Assembly (NCBI GenBank): GCA_937926205.1
Contig: CALEYL010000069.1
Location: 1-64,000 of the forward strand
Direction: 5' to 3'
Source: an uncultured Saprospiraceae bacterium
GTDB taxonomy: Bacteria; Bacteroidota; Bacteroidia; Chitinophagales; Saprospiraceae
Length of the DNA stretch: 64,000 nucleotides
A model generated the notes under the pieces. That model was given only the letters and a program-made list of their open reading frames with translations. It ran no database searches and was not told the DNA's origin. This document shows positions 18,212-26,731 of this stretch, piece by piece (within the stretch, counting starts at the first letter, position 1; each line of letters opens with the position of its first letter). The translations under genes were made by a program, and so were the position numbers.

Positions 18212-19429
18212 TTAAGTTTCAGTCTGCAGAATGATTGCTTCCACCTGATCAAGGATGTCGGCGGCAACGGCAGCCTTGGATTTTAACTCAAAATCGCGTA
18301 CACTATTGTCCTGATGAAGGATAGAAATTTTATTGGTGTCGTGCTGAAACCCGGCTCCGCTATCCTGGAGTGAATTCAATACGATGAAATCGAAGTGTTT
18401 GCGTTTTAATTTTGAAAACGCATTTTGTGTTTCGTCATGTGTTTCGAGGGCAAAGCCGACCATGATTTGACCGGGACGTTTTTTAGCCCCTAATGTGGCC
18501 GCAATATCCGGCGTTTCCACCAATGCTATCGTGAGGCCGTTGTGGCTACTTTCTTTTTTTATTTTTTTCGACGAGGCGTTTGCCGGCCGGTAATCGGCTA
18601 CGGCGGCTGCAAAAACAGCCACGCGGCATTCGTCAAAATGGCTTACCGCCGCGTCGTACATCTGCTGAGCCGATTCTACGCGGATGACCCGTTCAACCAT
18701 CTCAGGGACCTGAAGGTGCGAAGGTCCCAATATGAGCGTGACAACGGCGCCACGTCGGGCAGCTTCTTCCGCCAGCGCAATGCCCATTTTTCCGGAAGAC
18801 CGGTTTCCGATAAAGCGAACAGGATCCAGCGCCTCGTAAGTCGGGCCTGCTGTGATGAGTATAGACTGACCGCTCAGGCTCGAAGTTGAGGAAAAAAATG
18901 CCTGAAGATGCTGTACAATTTCTTCGGGTTCCGCCATTCTGCCTTCACCGCTCAATCCGCTTGCCAATTCTCCTACACCTACCGGAATCAAATGATTGCC
19001 AAAAGATTGCAGTTGACGTACATTTTCCTGAGTTGCCGGGTGTCGCCACATGTCCAGGTCCATTGCCGGTGCAAAAAAAACAGGACAACGCGCAGAAAGG
19101 TAAACTGCTGAAAGGATATTGTCGCAGAGCCCTGTAGCCATTTTGGCTAAGGTATTGGCGGTAGCCGGAGCAATAACCAGCGCATCGGCCCAAAGTCCGA
19201 GTTCAACGTGGTTGTTCCAGCTGTTTTCCGAACTGACCTCGGACAGTACTTCACTTTTGGAAAGCGTAGAAAGGGTTAGCGGCGTAATGAAGTGGGTTGC
19301 AGAAGCTGTCATCAATACGCGAACCTCTGCTCCGGATTTAAGGAGCAGCCGGGTAAGCATGGCCGCTTTGTAGGCAGCAATACTACCCGATACACCTAAG
19401 ATGATTTTTTTACCCTGAAGGCTGGACAT
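18212..19429 (-). CDS. coaBC: Bifunctional phosphopantothenoylcysteine synthetase/decarboxylase
   Basis: A 405-residue cytosolic enzyme of coenzyme A synthesis. The N-terminal flavin-dependent CoaC half has GSIAAYKAAMLTRLL, the conserved His in NHVELGLWADALVIAPATA, and PAMDLDMW. The C-terminal CoaB half begins about residue 185 with ILITAGPTYEALDPVRF, followed by GNRSSGKMG and the KRKHFDFIVLN lysine segment. It couples cysteine to 4'-phosphopantothenate and then decarboxylates the product. It starts 6 nt after the rpoZ stop, in the bamD operon. Confidence 0.97.
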   Translation of the reverse strand: MSSLQGKKIILGVSGSIAAYKAAMLTRLLLKSGAEVRVLMTASATHFITPLTLSTLSKSEVLSEVSSENSWNNHVELGLWADALVIAPATANTLAKMATGLCDNILSAVYLSARCPVFFAPAMDLDMWRHPATQENVRQLQSFGNHLIPVGVGELASGLSGEGRMAEPEEIVQHLQAFFSSTSSLSGQSILITAGPTYEALDPVRFIGNRSSGKMGIALAEEAARRGAVVTLILGPSHLQVPEMVERVIRVESAQQMYDAAVSHFDECRVAVFAAAVADYRPANASSKKIKKESSHNGLTIALVETPDIAATLGAKKRPGQIMVGFALETHDETQNAFSKLKRKHFDFIVLNSLQDSGAGFQHDTNKISILHQDNSVRDFELKSKAAVAADILDQVEAIILQTET

Positions 19430-19435
19430 GGTCCC

Positions 19436-19792
19436 TTACTCCGGTTTGGGATCCTGGCGAGGCTTCTTTTTTTCGTTGTAACGGTGGTAAATTTCTCCGT
19501 TTAGATATTCCTCCGTTGCAATGATTGCCGGGTTAGCCAGGCGCTCATAAAACTTGGAAATTTCAATTTGTTCTTTGTTCTCGTTGATCTCTTCGATGGT
19601 ATCGGTTGAAACGGCGAATTCCTCCAGTTTAGAGTGTAATTCGTGCTTCAGATCCACCTGCAATTGCCGGGCACGCTTGGAGATGATAGCCAAGGTCTCG
19701 TAAACATTGCTGGTTTCGCGAACCATTTGATTCAGATCGCGGGCGTGAACATTAGGATCCAGTCCTTGAACTTTGGTTTTGATATCCGACAT
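19436..19792 (-). CDS. rpoZ: RNA polymerase omega subunit
   Basis: A 118-residue protein matching the Bacteroidota form of the omega subunit, which helps assemble RNA polymerase. Conserved features are NVYETLAIISKRARQL in the central helix and the C-terminal SKFYERLANPAIIATEEYL. Its start lies 41 nt inside the 3' end of bamD in a different frame, so the two genes overlap and are probably translationally coupled. The neighbouring bamD and coaBC are standard for the phylum. Confidence 0.93.
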   Translation of the reverse strand: MSDIKTKVQGLDPNVHARDLNQMVRETSNVYETLAIISKRARQLQVDLKHELHSKLEEFAVSTDTIEEINENKEQIEISKFYERLANPAIIATEEYLNGEIYHRYNEKKKPRQDPKPE

Positions 19793-20591
19793 TCGTCAAC
19801 TGATTTATTTTCTTATTTGAAGTAGTTTCAATCTCAAGCACCTCTTTGCGGTATTTGCTGGAGCCAAAGCGTTGCTGAAACTCTTTGGCACGGGTGATGG
19901 CATCCTGATACCGCTCTTGCTGCTTATCTACAATGCTGTTTTCTGCCAGGTGAAAAGCTGCTTTCACCATAAAGTACCGCACTTCTTCTACGGCATCTGT
20001 CTCCGGGAAATCCTTCAACAGGTTTTCAAAAGATTGCATCGAGGCCTGGTATTGGCGCACATCATAGTACAATTTTCCTTCGGCAAAGGCTTTGACTTCC
20101 ATCTTCTTGCGCATGACGTCAATCAGGGCGTTGCATTCATCAACCCGCTTGCTTTGCGGATAGGTGTTGATGAACAACTGAAAACCGTCGATGGCTTTTT
20201 CGCTGTAGGACTGGTCAAGTCGAAAACTCGGCGAAAGCTTGTAATTCGAGTATGCCGCCATGTAATCAGCTTCTTCCCGCTGCGGGCTGGTGCTGTACGT
20301 TTGCGAAAAGTTATTGAAGTAGTAGGATGCCAGGATGTATTGACCAGTGTGGTAATACGTGTACGCATAGCGCATGAAAATCTCTTCCGCTTCTTTTTTG
20401 CCGCGGTAGCTGGGCATAACCAATTCGAGTAAGGCCTGCGACTTGAGATAATCCTCATTGTCGTAGTACTCAAACGCTTTTTGATACAACAAATTGGGAT
20501 CCCCGCTTGCCCTGATCCGTTCAAATTCACTTTTGCACGAGGACAGCAAAGTAATTACCAGCAATGACCAAATGAGATACCTGATTTTCAT
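19752..20591 (-). CDS. bamD: Outer membrane assembly lipoprotein BamD
   Basis: A 279-residue lipoprotein of the BAM complex, which inserts beta-barrels into the outer membrane. The lipobox is LLSSC (Cys about 19). Five TPR-like helix pairs follow, with family hallmarks YQKAFEYYDNEDYLKSQALLE, AYSNYKLSPSFRLDQ and FINTYPQSKRVDECN. The mature protein faces the periplasm. It is first in an operon with rpoZ, coaBC, porD, an unknown secreted protein and yraN. The C-terminal tail is Ser/Asn/Gln-rich and encodes the rpoZ start in another frame. Confidence 0.95.
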   Translation of the reverse strand: MKIRYLIWSLLVITLLSSCKSEFERIRASGDPNLLYQKAFEYYDNEDYLKSQALLELVMPSYRGKKEAEEIFMRYAYTYYHTGQYILASYYFNNFSQTYSTSPQREEADYMAAYSNYKLSPSFRLDQSYSEKAIDGFQLFINTYPQSKRVDECNALIDVMRKKMEVKAFAEGKLYYDVRQYQASMQSFENLLKDFPETDAVEEVRYFMVKAAFHLAENSIVDKQQERYQDAITRAKEFQQRFGSSKYRKEVLEIETTSNKKINQLTNVGYQNQSSRTGS

Positions 20592-20809
20592 AGAGGCGCA
20601 AAGGTATGATTTTTTAATGAAATTTCCGAAATGTTTTTATATACAACACCTGATCAACAGACGCAGGAAATCAGGGAAGGGTTGGTTGGAGTCATAAATT
20701 GGAATTTACACAGCCCATTGGCCGGGCATTTGTAAATTTGGGGTATTTATCGGACATCCCAACCTTTTTGCGCCGGGCGCCTGTCTTAACCTTAAAAAGA
20801 ATAAAGCTT

Positions 20810-21232
20810 ATGAAACGAGTCCTGTATTTTATTGCCGCGCTGCTTACAATCAGCCTGAGCTGGCAATGCCAATACCTTAATATCGACATGCCCAGCCCCC
20901 ATCCGTTTGTATTCGGCGATACGCTTCAGTTGGAATATGGCCAAACGATCAACCTGCTGCCCGAAAACATTGAAATTCGCTTCGATTCCATTGTCTCCGA
21001 AAGCCGCTGCCCCGCAACAGTGGAATGCATCTGGGCTGGTCTTGCTGAAGTCAAACTTCAATTTGCCCAGGGATCGGCCACGCAAACCGGGTTGCTGAAC
21101 ACCCTGAATGATCCTGAGTTCATTATCGTATTCGGGAAAACCGTACGACTCATTGACGTCTTGCCTTACCCGCAGGTACCTGAAGTCATCATCCCGCAGG
21201 AAGATTACAAGATCAGGATTGTGGTGGAATAG
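20810..21232 (+). CDS. Small secreted lipoprotein with CPxxVxCxWAG motif
   Basis: A 140-residue exported protein. The signal sequence is followed by Cys in SLSWQC, a plausible lipobox. The core contains SESRCPATVECIWAGLAEV. The motif RCP..V.CxWAG recurs in small exported Bacteroidota proteins of unknown function, and its two cysteines could form a disulfide. ATG 20810 is chosen for its signal peptide; the frame opens at 20699 without one. A TAAATTTG box at 20733-20740 could be the -7 element, but I see no good -33 box. It ends 5 nt before the convergent MocR gene. Confidence 0.7.
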   Translation: MKRVLYFIAALLTISLSWQCQYLNIDMPSPHPFVFGDTLQLEYGQTINLLPENIEIRFDSIVSESRCPATVECIWAGLAEVKLQFAQGSATQTGLLNTLNDPEFIIVFGKTVRLIDVLPYPQVPEVIIPQEDYKIRIVVE

Positions 21233-21237
21233 AAACT

Positions 21238-22668
21238 TTATGGATACATCATTTCCCGAACCAGATTCCCCAGCACTTTAATGCTTGCTTCCGTCTGCGT
21301 ATCCCATAAGCGGCTGTAGCTGAGTCGGATATAATGCCGGTATTGACTGGATGCTGAAAAAATTTGCCCGGGGGCAATGGAAACCTGCCGGCGTAGCGCT
21401 TCTTTATGCAGACGGAAGGCATCTATTTTAGGGTCCAATTCGATCCAGAGTACCATGCCGCCTTCCGGACAGGTCATGGGGGTTCCGGGCGGAAAATACT
21501 CCTGTATGGCCTGGCGATAGCGAAGCGACTGCGTGTGCAGCGCTTTTCGCATGCCTTTAAGGTGGTATTCGTAACGTCCGTTTTCGAGGAAGTGTGCCAG
21601 AGCAACCTGAGGCAGGGTCGCGCTTGTAACGCTGTATACCAGTTTGAGGCGGCTGATTTCGTTCAGATACCGGGCTCCCGGAATGGCCCAGCCGATGCGG
21701 TAACCAGGAGCCAGCGATTTTGAAAGAGAACTGCATTGCATGACAATCCCCTCTTCGTCATAGGACTTACAGGTGCGGGGACGGTGCTTTCCAAAATACA
21801 ATTCCCCGTAGATATCATCTTCAATCAGCGGAATTTGATGACGGGTCAGCATTTTTACGAGCCGCTTTTTGTGATCGTCAGGCATGCAGCTTCCAAGCGG
21901 GTTGTTGAAATTCGGGACAAATAGGCAGGCTTTGACGTCGTGGTTTTTCAATATGCCTTCCAGCTGATCCAGTATGACTCCCGTTTGCGGGTCGGTAGGT
22001 ACCTCCACAACGGCCAGCCCCAGGCTTTGGATGGCCTGAAATATGCCGAAGTAAGTCGGGCTTTCAATAGCAACGGTATCGCCGGGTTGCGTAACGGCTT
22101 TCAGGCACAAGACGAGCGCTTCCATGCAACCGGAGGTAACCACGATGTCGTCGGGCGTAATTTTTCCACCCCAGTTGAAGGCCATCCGGGCAATTTGTTT
22201 GCGCAAAGCCATGTTTCCCTGAATTTGCTCGTAACCAATGCAATGGCTTTTATGCGAACGCAGGGCGTGGATAACGGATTTATTCAGTTTGGCTACCGGT
22301 AACAGTTCGGTGGGCGGCGCTGCCAGAGACAGGTTAACCGCTTCCCCGATGTCAAAGTCCTTGTAAACCGTTGTTACCATATCTTCATTGCTGATGCTGT
22401 GCTCAACACTGGCAGCTTTACCAGCTGCAGGCACATCCGGCGCCAGAGCAGGGTCAATCCGTACATAATACCCCGATTTCGGGCGCGATTCGATCATGCC
22501 TTTTCCTTCGAGCAGGTAATAAGCCTGGAACGCTGTGCTGAGGCTGACGCCCTGCTCTTTGCTCAGCATGCGGACAGAGGGGAGCCTGTCGCCGATTTTC
22601 CAAACTTTTTCCACAATCATTTGTTCGATGCGATCCGCAACCTGGATGTATAGGTGTTCGGTTTGCAT
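21238..22668 (-). CDS. MocR-type GntR/aminotransferase transcription regulator
   Basis: A 476-residue cytosolic regulator. An N-terminal GntR winged helix (IGDRLPSVRMLSKEQGVSLSTAFQAYYLLEGKGMIESRPKS in outline, residues about 22-66) is joined to a fold-type I aminotransferase-like domain. The PLP lysine is in SSLSKSLAPGYRIGW, and the PLP-phosphate and substrate Arg region is near HYIRLSYSRL. Such proteins use PLP as effector, and many control a neighbouring divergent gene. Here that is the EamA exporter at 23117, making amino-acid or vitamin-like export control plausible but unproven. Confidence 0.92.
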   Translation of the reverse strand: MQTEHLYIQVADRIEQMIVEKVWKIGDRLPSVRMLSKEQGVSLSTAFQAYYLLEGKGMIESRPKSGYYVRIDPALAPDVPAAGKAASVEHSISNEDMVTTVYKDFDIGEAVNLSLAAPPTELLPVAKLNKSVIHALRSHKSHCIGYEQIQGNMALRKQIARMAFNWGGKITPDDIVVTSGCMEALVLCLKAVTQPGDTVAIESPTYFGIFQAIQSLGLAVVEVPTDPQTGVILDQLEGILKNHDVKACLFVPNFNNPLGSCMPDDHKKRLVKMLTRHQIPLIEDDIYGELYFGKHRPRTCKSYDEEGIVMQCSSLSKSLAPGYRIGWAIPGARYLNEISRLKLVYSVTSATLPQVALAHFLENGRYEYHLKGMRKALHTQSLRYRQAIQEYFPPGTPMTCPEGGMVLWIELDPKIDAFRLHKEALRRQVSIAPGQIFSASSQYRHYIRLSYSRLWDTQTEASIKVLGNLVREMMYP

Positions 22669-23116
22669 GGTAATTAATTTTGTGAGATGTAAAGTTGGCA
22701 GTTTGCAGTTGGCAGTTGCATTCTGGGGTTAAAATACTGATTAGTAAACGATTGACATTTTTTATATTGCTCCTCGAATAAAATTTTGATTCTGTACATC
22801 GTTCTTCCCCCTTTTCAATCAATAGCACAATCAAAACTGCGAACTGCCAACTTATATTCCTGCTAAGTGTCCATCGTGCTTGCCTCTCTCAATCAATAGT
22901 GATCTGAAAACTGCCAACTGGAAAACTGCAACACAAAATTAACAAAGATCTGATATGGTTAAAATTTAAAAAACTGAATCTGTTTTGCGAAATAATATTT
23001 TTTCAACTTTGCAGCCAGAAGTCAATAACCAAATAAATAGTTGTTTTTACGTGTTTTTTAAGCATAGGAAATTGTCTTAACATACGGGAAATCACCCGAT
23101 TAACTTTTACAACATC
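22669..23116. promoter_or_regulatory. Divergent control region with inverted AGTTGGCAGTT repeats
   Basis: This 448-nt spacer separates the MocR gene from the EamA gene. AAGTTGGCAGTTTGCAGTTG (from 22690) is mirrored by CTGCGAACTGCCAACTT (22839-22855), with a further AACTGCCAACT at about 22910. Two direct copies of TCAATCAATAG precede the latter two. The motif is the same one that makes up the repeat zone at 45.3-46.2 kb, so these may be repeat debris or may have been recruited as operator sites. A TTTTGCG..CAACTTTG pair (22983-23011) is a weak promoter candidate for the EamA gene. Confidence 0.4.
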
Positions 23117-24019
23117 ATGAAGCCGCTGGCTAAAGCTTACATTGCGCTCGCCTTTGTCTGTTTGGTTTGGGGAACAACTTATCTCGCTTTGAGGGTAGGG
23201 GTGAGTCATTTTCCGGCATTTTTATTTTCGGCGATTCGTCAGACCATTGCCGGAATACTTCTGGTCAGCATTGCTGTTATCTGGGGTAAAGAACGATTGT
23301 CTTTCGAAAAAGGCGCTTTCAGGTACGTTGTTCCGGGAATTTTGATGATTTCTTTGGGCAACGGACTGGTAGGCTGGGCGCAGCAATACATTCCCAGCGG
23401 ACTTGCCGCGCTGATCTGTTCCATCATGCCGGTTTGGGTTGTCCTCATCAATCTTACGGCTTCCAAAAATGATCGACCCAATTGGCTGATTGCGCTTGGC
23501 CTTGCCCTTGGGTGTGCGGGAATGGCGGTCATTTTCAGGGAAAACGTGGCAGATCTTGCCAACTGGGACTATCTATTCGGAATTGTCCTTACTTTTGTGG
23601 CGACCCTGAGTTGGGCGCTGGGCAGCATTTATGCCAAGCAAAAACCGGGAAACAGTGGCCTTCTGGCAAATGCAGGGCTGCAGTTGTTCTTCGGAGGCCT
23701 CGGTTTGTTTGCTTTCAGCTGGGCATTTGACGATTATTCCAGATGGAATGGATTCGTTGGAGAAGGGCTCTGGGCAATGGCTTATCTTGTTGTATTCGGC
23801 TCTATTGGCGCCTTTGCAGCCTTCTCGTACGCCCTTTCAAAATTACCGGTGGGGCTGGTTTCCATCTACGCTTATGTCAATCCATTGGTTGCCGTTTTCC
23901 TGGGCTGGTTGATTTTGAGTGAAAAATTTAATCCGGCAATTTTGGTGGCTTTACTATTTACTGTTGGCGGCGTTTTTATTGTGAACAAAGGGTACCGGGC
24001 TGCGCGTTACAATGGATAA
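23117..24019 (+). CDS. EamA/DMT family exporter
   Basis: A 300-residue inner-membrane protein with ten predicted helices in two EamA repeats (residues about 8-140 and 155-292). Family hallmarks are the start AYIALAFVCLVWGTTYLALR and the ILMISLGNGLVGWAQQYIPSG segment, with the second-repeat equivalent SYALSKLPVGLVSIYAYVNP. The family exports amino acids and other metabolites; substrate is unknown. It is transcribed divergently from the MocR regulator, which is likely to control it. Confidence 0.92.
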   Translation: MKPLAKAYIALAFVCLVWGTTYLALRVGVSHFPAFLFSAIRQTIAGILLVSIAVIWGKERLSFEKGAFRYVVPGILMISLGNGLVGWAQQYIPSGLAALICSIMPVWVVLINLTASKNDRPNWLIALGLALGCAGMAVIFRENVADLANWDYLFGIVLTFVATLSWALGSIYAKQKPGNSGLLANAGLQLFFGGLGLFAFSWAFDDYSRWNGFVGEGLWAMAYLVVFGSIGAFAAFSYALSKLPVGLVSIYAYVNPLVAVFLGWLILSEKFNPAILVALLFTVGGVFIVNKGYRAARYNG

Positions 24020-24159
24020 GGCTGACCAAGCCCTTTTGGAATTCCAAAAAAAAGCAATACCTTAGGGTTTATTAGTATGTTATAAATGGGATTATTAACG
24101 CGCTCTATTGGCTCGTTTCTCTGATTTTTCCTTAACCAACGCTCAAAAATTGACGCATC

Positions 24160-25227
24160 ATGATTGTTACCAACACCATCCAAATTCAAAAAACTACCCG
24201 ATCGCGTGTCAGCGAAACGGACTTTAGTAAACTTGAATTTGGAAAAATAGCAACCGATCACATGTTCATTGCTGATTACAGGAACGGCAAGTGGCAAAAT
24301 CCACGTATTGTTCCATTCGGCAATTTATCCCTCAGCCCTTTTGCACTTGGCCTGCACTACGGCCAGACCATATTTGAAGGCATGAAAGCTTTCCGGATGG
24401 CAGACGGCAATGTATCCATCTTTCGTCCTGAAAAAAACCACGAACGCTTTAACCTGTCTGCCCGCAGGATGTGCATGCCGGATGTCCCGAAAGACCTGTT
24501 TATTGATGCTTTGCACCAGTTTGTTGCACTTGAAAACGAATGGATTCCTGAAACGGAAGGCTCTTCGCTTTACCTGAGACCTTTTATGTTTGCGACAGAA
24601 GCGCGCCTTGGAGTAAAACCTTCAGACGAATACTATTTCATGGTCGTTGCTTCCCCGGTAGGACCTTACTACAGCCAGCCGGTAAAAGTAAAAGTTGAAG
24701 CCGAATTTGCACGCGCTGCAGAAGGCGGTACAGGCCATGCCAAGTGTGGTGGAAATTATGGCGGTTCGCTGTATCCGGCCATGCTGGCGAAAAAGGCGGG
24801 TTTTGATCAGGTATTGTGGACCGATGCCAAAACCCACTCATTTATTGAAGAATCCGGTACCATGAATGTCCTGTTCCGTTTTGGCGATGTTGTGGTGACG
24901 CCTTCTCTTTCTTCTTCGATTCTGGACGGGGTAACCCGCGACAGCATCCTCACAATGGCAGAAGACATGGGCTACGGCGTTGAAGAACGCAGCGTTTCCG
25001 TAGCAGAGCTGGAACAGCGTTTGCAGGATGGCTCTTGTCGGGAAGCTTTTGGCGCCGGCACGGCTGCTGTTGTTGCACCAATTGAATACATTGACATCCA
25101 TGGCGAATCCTATAAATTGAACATCCAAAACGATGCTTTGATGTTCCAGATCAAAAAACGCTTAAACGACATTCGACTTGGAAATACGGAGGATGTCTAT
25201 GGCTGGAATTACATCATTAAGCTTTAG
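24160..25227 (+). CDS. ilvE: Branched-chain amino acid aminotransferase
   Basis: A 355-residue cytosolic PLP enzyme (class IV) that exchanges amino groups between glutamate and the keto acids of Leu, Ile and Val. The PLP lysine lies in AKCGGNYGGSLYP, with the following motif FIEESGTMNVLF. It begins with substrate-loop residues in LHYGQTIFEGMKAFR. Size and motif spelling match the BCAT type found in Bacteroidota and eukaryotes rather than the shorter E. coli type. The DUF4442 gene follows after 29 nt and may be cotranscribed. Confidence 0.95.
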   Translation: MIVTNTIQIQKTTRSRVSETDFSKLEFGKIATDHMFIADYRNGKWQNPRIVPFGNLSLSPFALGLHYGQTIFEGMKAFRMADGNVSIFRPEKNHERFNLSARRMCMPDVPKDLFIDALHQFVALENEWIPETEGSSLYLRPFMFATEARLGVKPSDEYYFMVVASPVGPYYSQPVKVKVEAEFARAAEGGTGHAKCGGNYGGSLYPAMLAKKAGFDQVLWTDAKTHSFIEESGTMNVLFRFGDVVVTPSLSSSILDGVTRDSILTMAEDMGYGVEERSVSVAELEQRLQDGSCREAFGAGTAAVVAPIEYIDIHGESYKLNIQNDALMFQIKKRLNDIRLGNTEDVYGWNYIIKL

Positions 25228-25256
25228 AAAACTCTTTTTCGGAAGCATCGATTTAT

Positions 25257-25760
25257 ATGGAAAATAATGCAGCTCTTGCTGTGCGCGACAAGTTTCTGCG
25301 CAACCTGAATACGCCCTGGAAGATGCGGCTTTGGTTTTTAGTCAAACTGCCAAGCCTCTTCTTCTGGGGCGTTCGCATTCGAAAAGTCAGCCCGCAACAG
25401 GGCATCACCAGCATCCCTGCTGGCTGGAGAACGCAAAACCCCTTCCGATCTACCTACTTTGCGGCGCAATGCGGTGCAGCGGAGTTGTCAACCGGTGTTT
25501 TGTCTATGTTGGCGATACGGGGGCAGCAGGTTCCTGTATCGATGCTTGTTACTCAGATTGAAGCAACATTTGTCAAAAAAGCCGTTTCCCGGATTACCTT
25601 TACCTGCGAAGACGGCGACGCGATTTTTGCTGCGGTTAATGAGTCGGTCGAAACCGGAGAAGCCAGGGTGTTTACCGCAACGTCTACCGGTCAGCAGGAA
25701 AGCGGTGAAATTGTTTCCGTTGTAAAAATAACATGGTCGTTCAAAGCGAAGAAGCAATAG
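25257..25760 (+). CDS. DUF4442 hotdog-fold protein
   Basis: A 167-residue cytosolic protein of the DUF4442 family, which has the thioesterase-like hotdog fold. Recognisable parts are LNTPWKMRLWFLVKLPSLFFWG near the N-terminus and NPFRSTYFAAQCGAAELSTGV, which corresponds to the hotdog central helix. No definite activity is known to me. Its last 20 nt overlap the 3' end of trpC on the other strand, so the two transcripts converge and overlap. Confidence 0.8.
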   Translation: MENNAALAVRDKFLRNLNTPWKMRLWFLVKLPSLFFWGVRIRKVSPQQGITSIPAGWRTQNPFRSTYFAAQCGAAELSTGVLSMLAIRGQQVPVSMLVTQIEATFVKKAVSRITFTCEDGDAIFAAVNESVETGEARVFTATSTGQQESGEIVSVVKITWSFKAKKQ

Positions 25761-26565
25761 TCCCTTTCCTGAGTTCTTCCAGTCGCTTTACTTCCTGAAT
25801 GAATTCGCGGCATTTTATTGCCGGTGTGTGAGTTTTCATAAACATTTCTCCAATCAGAAAACCTTGAAAGCCAATGTTTTTTAGTGTAAATACGAGTTCA
25901 GGGTCGTCTATGCCACTTTCTGAAATACAAAGACTTTCTTTGGGCATGTAAGGGTAAAGTTCAAACGACGACTGCACCGACACCTCAAAATTTTTCAGAT
26001 TTCGATTGTTTACCCCAACAGCGTCAACCCAGGGATTCCACCAGTCCAATTCTTCCAGGTTGTGCACTTCCATAAGTACCGCTAACTCCAGTTTTTTGGC
26101 CGTTTCTGCCAGTGTATACAGCTGATTTTTTTCAAGGTTGGCTGCAATAAGCAAGATGACATCCGCCCCCAGAGCTCTGGCTTCAACCAGCTGGTATTCA
26201 TCAATAATGAAATCCTTACGCAGCAAAGGGATGTTAACCGCAGCCCTGGCGTCGGTAAGATCCTGACTACTCCCTCCAAAAAACGATTCGTCTGTTAACA
26301 CAGAAAGCACGCTGGCTCCGGCGGCTTCATAACCGGCAGTTACTTCAGCGGCAACTGCGTCAGCGTATATGGCGCCTTTTGATGGAGATCGTCTTTTGAA
26401 TTCCGCAATGATGCCGGAAGCATCCTCCCTAAGGAAAGCATCGCGGAAGGAACATCGGTTTTGCTGAAAAGCAGGGAGCGCTTCCAGTTCAGAAACAGGA
26501 CGAAGGGCTTTGCGTGCAGCAACTTCGCGGTGTTTTTCTGCAATAATGGTTTCTAATATGTTCAT
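25741..26565 (-). CDS. trpC: Indole-3-glycerol phosphate synthase
   Basis: A 274-residue cytosolic (beta/alpha)8 barrel enzyme of tryptophan synthesis that closes the indole ring from CdRP. Visible motifs are the start ILETIIAEKHREVAARK, the catalytic Lys in IIAEFKRRSPSKG, RKDFIIDEYQLVEARALGAD, GVNNRNLKNF and the phosphate-binding SESGI. ATG 26565 fits the family; the frame continues to 26598 without conserved sequence. Other trp genes are not adjacent. Confidence 0.96.
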   Translation of the reverse strand: MNILETIIAEKHREVAARKALRPVSELEALPAFQQNRCSFRDAFLREDASGIIAEFKRRSPSKGAIYADAVAAEVTAGYEAAGASVLSVLTDESFFGGSSQDLTDARAAVNIPLLRKDFIIDEYQLVEARALGADVILLIAANLEKNQLYTLAETAKKLELAVLMEVHNLEELDWWNPWVDAVGVNNRNLKNFEVSVQSSFELYPYMPKESLCISESGIDDPELVFTLKNIGFQGFLIGEMFMKTHTPAIKCREFIQEVKRLEELRKGTIASSL

Positions 26566-26731
26566 CAGAGTTGAAGTTGTGTTGAACCTTCGCTGCAAAA
26601 TAGGAAAAGCTGAAGACTCCAGACTAAATGGACCCGTACTAAATTTGGATAAAAAATGAACCGCATCATGCCGTTAATGCAATCGTTATCGTTTTTCTTT
26701 ACGTATATAAAGTGACAAACTGGTTTTCCCT

